Shown here: positions 1-5,961 of the stretch, piece by piece | Layout of the letters: each line of letters opens with the position of its first letter | Position numbering within the stretch: position 1 is the stretch's first letter | NCBI GenBank assembly: GCA_035544835.1 | Contig: DASZZV010000272.1 | Location: 1-5,961, forward strand | Length of the DNA stretch: 5,961 nt | Reading direction: 5' to 3' | Origin: DASZZV01 sp035544835 | Lineage (GTDB): Bacteria; Acidobacteriota; Thermoanaerobaculia; Gp7-AA8 | Position numbers and translations under genes: made by a program | Notes under the pieces: model-generated | Told to the model about the DNA's origin: nothing | The model's database searches: none | Seen by the model: only the letters and a program-made list of their open reading frames with translations

Positions 1-9
1 CGGGGGTTA

Positions 10-128
10 TTTCGGATTTCGAATTTCGGATTTCGGATTTCGAATTTAAAAACAGCCGTACTGGAACATCGAATTCAAAGAGCTGGCCTCTTTTAAATTC
101 GAAATTCGAAATTCGAAATCCGAAATCC
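10..128. repeat. Inverted repeat made of TTTCGRA heptamers
   Basis: The left arm has five 7-base units at 10-44 (TTTCGGA, TTTCGAA, TTTCGGA, TTTCGGA, TTTCGAA) and then TTTAAA at 45-50. The right arm mirrors it: TTTAAA at 92-97, three TTCGAAA units at 98-118, TCCGAAA at 119-125 and TCC at 126-128. Positions 14-51 and 91-128 are complementary at 35 of 38 positions; each of the three differences is A versus G within a heptamer and would allow G-U pairing in RNA. The spacer, 52-90, shows nothing recognisable. The repeat lies 23 bases downstream of the SurA-like stop, so its transcript could form a long 3' stem. No U-run follows on either strand, so it is not a standard intrinsic terminator. Confidence 0.85.
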
Positions 129-129
129 A

Positions 130-152
130 CCCCTTCTCACCCTCTCCCCCTC
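130..152 (+). other. Pyrimidine-rich tract at the end of the SurA-like gene
   Basis: The plus strand is C/T at every position except one A at 139, between the heptamer repeat and the SurA-like stop codon, overlapping the stop by two bases. In the mRNA it is a G/A-rich stretch immediately 3' of the coding region. It is short and imperfectly mirror-symmetric. I can assign no function; it could be low-complexity sequence linked to the repeat. Confidence 0.35.
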
Positions 153-1122
153 ACACCTTCGGAATATTGGCCTCGTTGATCTGGACGTAGGCGTCCTTGC
201 GCAGGTTCTCGATGTAGACCTGGTAGTCACGCTGGAAGGTCTGCTCGCTGGCTTCCTTGCGAAGACGATCCTTTACAGTGTCGAATCCCGGGACCTCAGA
301 CGGCAGCCGGTCGTCGACGAGCAACACATGGAACCCGAACTTCGTCTCGAACGGTCCGAGGACAGCGCCTGCTTTGGACTGGAAGATGGCGCTGTCGAGC
401 TCCGGCAGCAGCTCGCCTTTCCCAACCACTCCGAGGTCACCCTTCTTGCCTTTGGTCGGGGCCTCGGAAAACTCGGTCACCAGCTTCGTGAAATCCTCGC
501 CCGTGCGGGCTCGGATCGCGGCGGCTTCAGCTCGGGTGCGGAGCGGCGACAGATCGGCCGCTCCGATTGGCTTGAGAATGATGATCTCGTGAACCCTGGC
601 GCGATCGGGGAGTCGATAGGAGTCTTTCTCTCGCTCGTAGCGTTCGCGCAGTTCCTTGTCAGTCAGTTCTTCACGTGATCGGAGCTCGCGGCTGAACACT
701 TTCTGGGTGAGCAGGGTGTCGCGAAGGCGCGCCTCCATCACCGAGCGACTCATCCCTGCCTTTCGGAGCGAGTCCTCGAAGTCTTTGTCGCTCTCCATAC
801 CGTATTGCGTCTTCAGTCTCTTGACCGCATCTTCGAGCTCGGTGCTCGAGATTGTGAGTCCGAGCCGATCGGCGCGATCCTTGATGAGCAGTTCGCTGAG
901 CAGGTCGTTGATCAGGCTCTTGCGGAGAGCCTCTTTTCGAGCCGCGGCGTCGGGAACATTCTGATGATCGATCTCCTCGAGTCCTTCGCGGAGTCGGTTC
1001 ACGTACTGGGTCCGAGTGACGATCCGGTCGCCGACGCGGGCAACGATGGCCTCCACGACTTCGGCTGCCAGGAGCTGCTGTGTGCTGAGCGCAATCAGCG
1101 CAATCATGAGTATCTTCTTCAT
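151..1122 (-). CDS. SurA-like periplasmic chaperone / parvulin peptidyl-prolyl isomerase
   Basis: Predicted periplasmic chaperone and PPIase of the SurA class, which in model Gram-negatives escorts outer-membrane proteins. The start is placed at the ATG at 1120-1122, giving 323 residues: it has GAGGT four bases upstream, and the protein then begins MKKILMIALIALS, a textbook signal peptide ending near LLAA at about residue 20. An in-frame ATG at 1141-1143 would add seven residues but has no ribosome binding site. The mature part has a SurA_N-like helical region (about 22-150, beginning VVEAIVARVGDRIVT) and one PPIC domain (about 176-271) with VHEIIIL around His178, the core KGDLGVVGKGELLPELD (about 227-243) and FGFHVLLVDD with His265. 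A C-terminal helix (about 280-315) may pack back on the N-domain, as in SurA. E. coli SurA has two parvulin domains; this has one. It is the last gene of the set, 106 bases after the preceding PPIase. Confidence 0.94.
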   Translation of the reverse strand: MKKILMIALIALSTQQLLAAEVVEAIVARVGDRIVTRTQYVNRLREGLEEIDHQNVPDAAARKEALRKSLINDLLSELLIKDRADRLGLTISSTELEDAVKRLKTQYGMESDKDFEDSLRKAGMSRSVMEARLRDTLLTQKVFSRELRSREELTDKELRERYEREKDSYRLPDRARVHEIIILKPIGAADLSPLRTRAEAAAIRARTGEDFTKLVTEFSEAPTKGKKGDLGVVGKGELLPELDSAIFQSKAGAVLGPFETKFGFHVLLVDDRLPSEVPGFDTVKDRLRKEASEQTFQRDYQVYIENLRKDAYVQINEANIPKV

Positions 1123-1126
1123 AGCG

Positions 1127-1131
1127 ACCTC
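1127..1131 (-). promoter_or_regulatory. Ribosome binding site deciding the start of the SurA-like gene
   Basis: The minus strand reads GAGGT here, a five-base match to the anti-Shine-Dalgarno complement, four bases before the ATG at 1120-1122. It is the best ribosome binding site in the window and is the reason for preferring this start over the ATG 21 bases upstream. Confidence 0.75.
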
Positions 1132-1132
1132 G

Positions 1133-1150
1133 GAGAACAGCATTGTTCTC
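1133..1150 (-). other. Perfect 7-bp hairpin in the leader of the SurA-like gene
   Basis: GAGAACA at 1133-1139 pairs perfectly with TGTTCTC at 1144-1150 across a four-base loop, 1140-1143. In the mRNA the stem ends one base before the GAGGT ribosome binding site, and the loop contains the rejected upstream in-frame AUG. It could modulate initiation or be chance. There is no U-run after it, so it is not a terminator. The rest of the gap (1151-1228) has an AT-rich patch, TTTAAATTT at 1179-1187, but no promoter I would call. Confidence 0.4.
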
Positions 1151-1228
1151 GGTTTTTATTCGTGGAGGGCGGGGACCCTTTAAATTTGCGAGTTGGTGAG
1201 CAACTGAGTCAGCTCATAAGACGAACGA

Positions 1229-2223
1229 TCACAGTTCCCGGTTACGCAGGAGCGTTCCGGTGTAGTCGAAGGGGAGTCGTTTTGAGTAAATCACAATCGG
1301 GAACTGGGCTTTGGCCGTGTTGAGCAGTTCCTTGACCTGCTCGCTTGCAGCGTCGCTGCGGAGCTTGGCGCCGATGAGGGGCGCGGCGTTCCGAACGTCG
1401 ATCTCGCCAGGCGGCTGGAAGTCGTCGACCTTGAATATGTGAAAGCTCGAGTCGGTCTCGATCACTCCGCTGGTGAGACCGGGGCGTAACCTGAAGATCT
1501 CGTCCTCGAAAACCTTGGGGAGCTGTCCGCGGCCGACATAGCCGATCTCACCTCCACGTTCGGCGTTGGGGGCGGAGGAGTATTTTCTGGAGAGCTCTTC
1601 GAAGCTGACACCGTGCCTCAGCTGATCGACGATCTCGTCAGCGACCTTCTGATCGCGTACGAGAATCTGTTTGACGTGCACCTGCTCGCCGGTCTTGAAC
1701 TCCTCGCGGTGCTGATCGAACCAGGCCCGGATCTCCTGCTCTGTCGGGGACGAAACCTTGGAAGTGATCTCGCCGATGAGTGCAGTGCGGCGCAGTTCGT
1801 CACGCTTCTCAACGACGGTGGAGCTGGGATCGCTCCGGACGGCGGCGGCGACTTTTGCAGCCGGGGCGTCGAAGCCGTGCTGCCCGGCATATTCCGCCAG
1901 AACGATCTCTTCGATGAACTGATCGAGAAGAGGGCTTGTGGCGCTCGGTGCGATCTGCGCCAGCTCCGTTCCGGTATTGCGAATCAGGTAGCGCTTGAAA
2001 TCGCCGAGTGTCAGAAAGCGATCTCCAGCTCGGGCGATGACATCGGCGGGAATGCTCTCCGATTTCCTGCAGCCGAAGGAAACGAAGCAGAGAGAAAGAA
2101 GAAGGAATGCGGCAAGAAGGCGGTGGGCCCTTGAGGACGTCGGCACGCTCGGATTTTTCTCTATCTCAGCGAGGGTGGGACGCCATGACCGGCTCAGGAT
2201 GCTCAAGACCTGCAAGGATGTTA

Positions 2224-2227
<4 letters not shown>
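1229..2227 (-). CDS. Putative lipoprotein parvulin-type (PpiC/SurA-like) peptidyl-prolyl cis-trans isomerase
   Basis: Predicted envelope-anchored foldase that isomerises Xaa-Pro bonds in exported proteins. A hydrophobic stretch (about 37-50) ends in VSFGC, giving a putative lipidated Cys53. It fits the loose lipoprotein-signal pattern but has Ser at -3 instead of the usual Leu, so lipidation is probable, not certain. A helical SurA_N-like region (about 60-178) is followed by one PPIC domain (about 182-270) with VHVKQILV around His184, the core RGGEIGYVGRGQLP at 224-237 and FHIFKVDD with His263. The tail has no second PPIase domain. The first start is a GTG overlapping the mfd stop as GTGA, giving 332 residues and a long 36-residue n-region. 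A second in-frame GTG at 2144-2146 gives 305 residues and a much more typical signal peptide. Neither has a strong ribosome binding site. The gene family is clear; the client proteins and exact start are not. Confidence 0.93.
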
Positions 2228-5685
<3,458 letters not shown>

Positions 5686-5759
5686 GCAAAGTGGGGAGAA
5701 CGGCGATGGTGGAGGAAATCATTTCTCACTCGACGTTTCGAATGAACCGCTCGGAGGTT
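5686..5759 (-). other. Leader of mfd; no promoter or Shine-Dalgarno site recognised
   Basis: This is the whole space between the REP-like element and the mfd ATG. On the minus strand it has no Shine-Dalgarno-like motif near the start and no clear -35/-10 pair. Pyrimidine-rich words such as TTTCCTCC and TTCTCCCC precede the ATG. The promoter may lie here in a non-canonical form, within the repeat, or beyond the window. Confidence 0.3.
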
Positions 5760-5881
5760 TTGTGTGGCACAGGCACTCTTGCCTGTGTGTCGGCCGTCGA
5801 GGCCGACTTCTCTGTAAATTGCAGCAGAAACGCCGCGGCTCGACGTCGCGGCACACAGGCAAGAGTGCCTGTGCCACACAA
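5760..5881. repeat. REP-like palindromic element: two facing copies, each with two hairpins
   Basis: The outer 30 bases, 5760-5789 and 5852-5881, are perfect inverted repeats. Each arm also folds on itself: CACAGGCA at 5768-5775 with TGCCTGTG at 5780-5787, and the same words at 5854-5861 and 5866-5873, each with a four-base loop. Just inside each arm is a second hairpin: 5789-5807 (7 bp, loop GTCGA) on the plus strand, and 5832-5852 (7 of 8 pairs, again loop GTCGA) read on the minus strand. A 24-base spacer, 5808-5831, separates them. The layout resembles REP pairs (BIMEs) mobilised by REP-associated tyrosine (Y1) transposases, none of which is encoded here. From memory, near-identical CACAGGCA...TGCCTGTGCCAC elements are scattered through many soil-bacterial genomes and give spurious peptides such as GTGTLACV. 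It lies 74 bases upstream of mfd. Confidence 0.85.
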
Positions 5882-5903
5882 GAAGCAACTGAGCGCAAAA
5901 TGC

Positions 5904-5923
5904 GGTTCTCGCTATCGCGAACC
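5904..5923. other. Imperfect palindrome near the window edge
   Basis: GGTTC at 5904-5908 pairs with GAACC at 5919-5923. The interior has one mismatch, two further pairs and a four-base loop, giving seven pairs in all. No U-run follows on either strand. The rest of 5882-5961 shows no gene start or end that I can support. It may be another dispersed palindrome or part of an adjacent feature cut by the window. Confidence 0.35.
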
Positions 5924-5961
5924 CGCCGCGGCCTCGCTTTGGTTTCCGTAAATGCGCAGAT

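Noticed and set aside
10..128. Possible CRISPR array from regularly repeated short units
   Set aside because: The units are 7 bases, contiguous and without spacers, and they form an inverted pair.
1123..1143. Seven-residue N-terminal extension of the SurA-like gene from the ATG at 1143
   Set aside because: The upstream ATG has no ribosome binding site and lies in a hairpin loop. The downstream ATG has GAGGT at good spacing and begins a standard signal peptide.
1151..1228. Possible promoter for the SurA-like gene (TTGCTC and an AT-rich patch on the minus strand)
   Set aside because: The match to -35/-10 consensus and spacing is poor, and the short gap fits read-through from the gene upstream.
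5760..5881. Possible insertion sequence with terminal inverted repeats
   Set aside because: The element is only 122 bases, encodes no transposase, and no flanking target duplication is visible. Nested hairpins fit a REP-like pair better.
5691..5951. Plus-strand 86-codon reading frame, with a GGGGAG motif before an internal ATG at 5706
   Set aside because: Most of it is translation of the REP-like element (GTGTLACV and QARVPVPHK are typical products of such repeats), and its start overlaps the mfd leader. No domain is seen.
5712..5961. Minus-strand frame open from the window edge, possibly the end of an upstream gene
   Set aside because: Its sequence is again dominated by repeat translation, and the part before the repeat (5882-5961) has no recognisable protein character. 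Too short to call a partial gene.

Overview
The window is chromosomal, GC-rich DNA carrying three complete genes, all read from the minus strand. In transcription order they are mfd (transcription-repair coupling factor), a putative lipoprotein parvulin-type peptidyl-prolyl isomerase (PPIase), and a SurA-like periplasmic parvulin. Both PPIases carry export signals and SurA-type architecture, which points to a Gram-negative cell envelope. From memory, unchecked, mfd followed by one or two PpiC/SurA-type genes is a recurring order in Acidobacteriota and former Deltaproteobacteria. The two intergenic repeat types also fit large soil or sediment genomes such as Acidobacteriota. I regard Acidobacteriota or a relative as the best guess, not a demonstrated assignment.

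Layout from left to right: 1-150 is non-coding and holds an inverted repeat built from heptamers (TTTCGRA), followed by a pyrimidine-rich tract that runs to the end of the last gene. 151-1122 is the SurA-like gene. 1123-1228 is a short intergenic leader with a perfect 7-bp hairpin just upstream of a good ribosome binding site. 1229-2227 is the lipoprotein PPIase, whose first possible start overlaps the mfd stop by four bases (GTGA). 2224-5685 is mfd, full length with all motor motifs intact. 5686-5961 is non-coding and dominated by a 122-base REP-like element made of two facing copies, each folding into two successive hairpins.

Functionally, Mfd removes RNA polymerase stalled at DNA lesions and recruits UvrA, while the two parvulins act as folding catalysts or chaperones for exported proteins. 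The overlap and short gap suggest one transcription unit from mfd through both PPIases, but no sequence shows a functional link between repair and envelope folding. The genes themselves are ordinary. I found no convincing undescribed system. The most informative non-genic signal is the REP-like pair, whose second hairpins keep the same loop and closing pair while using different but still complementary stems.
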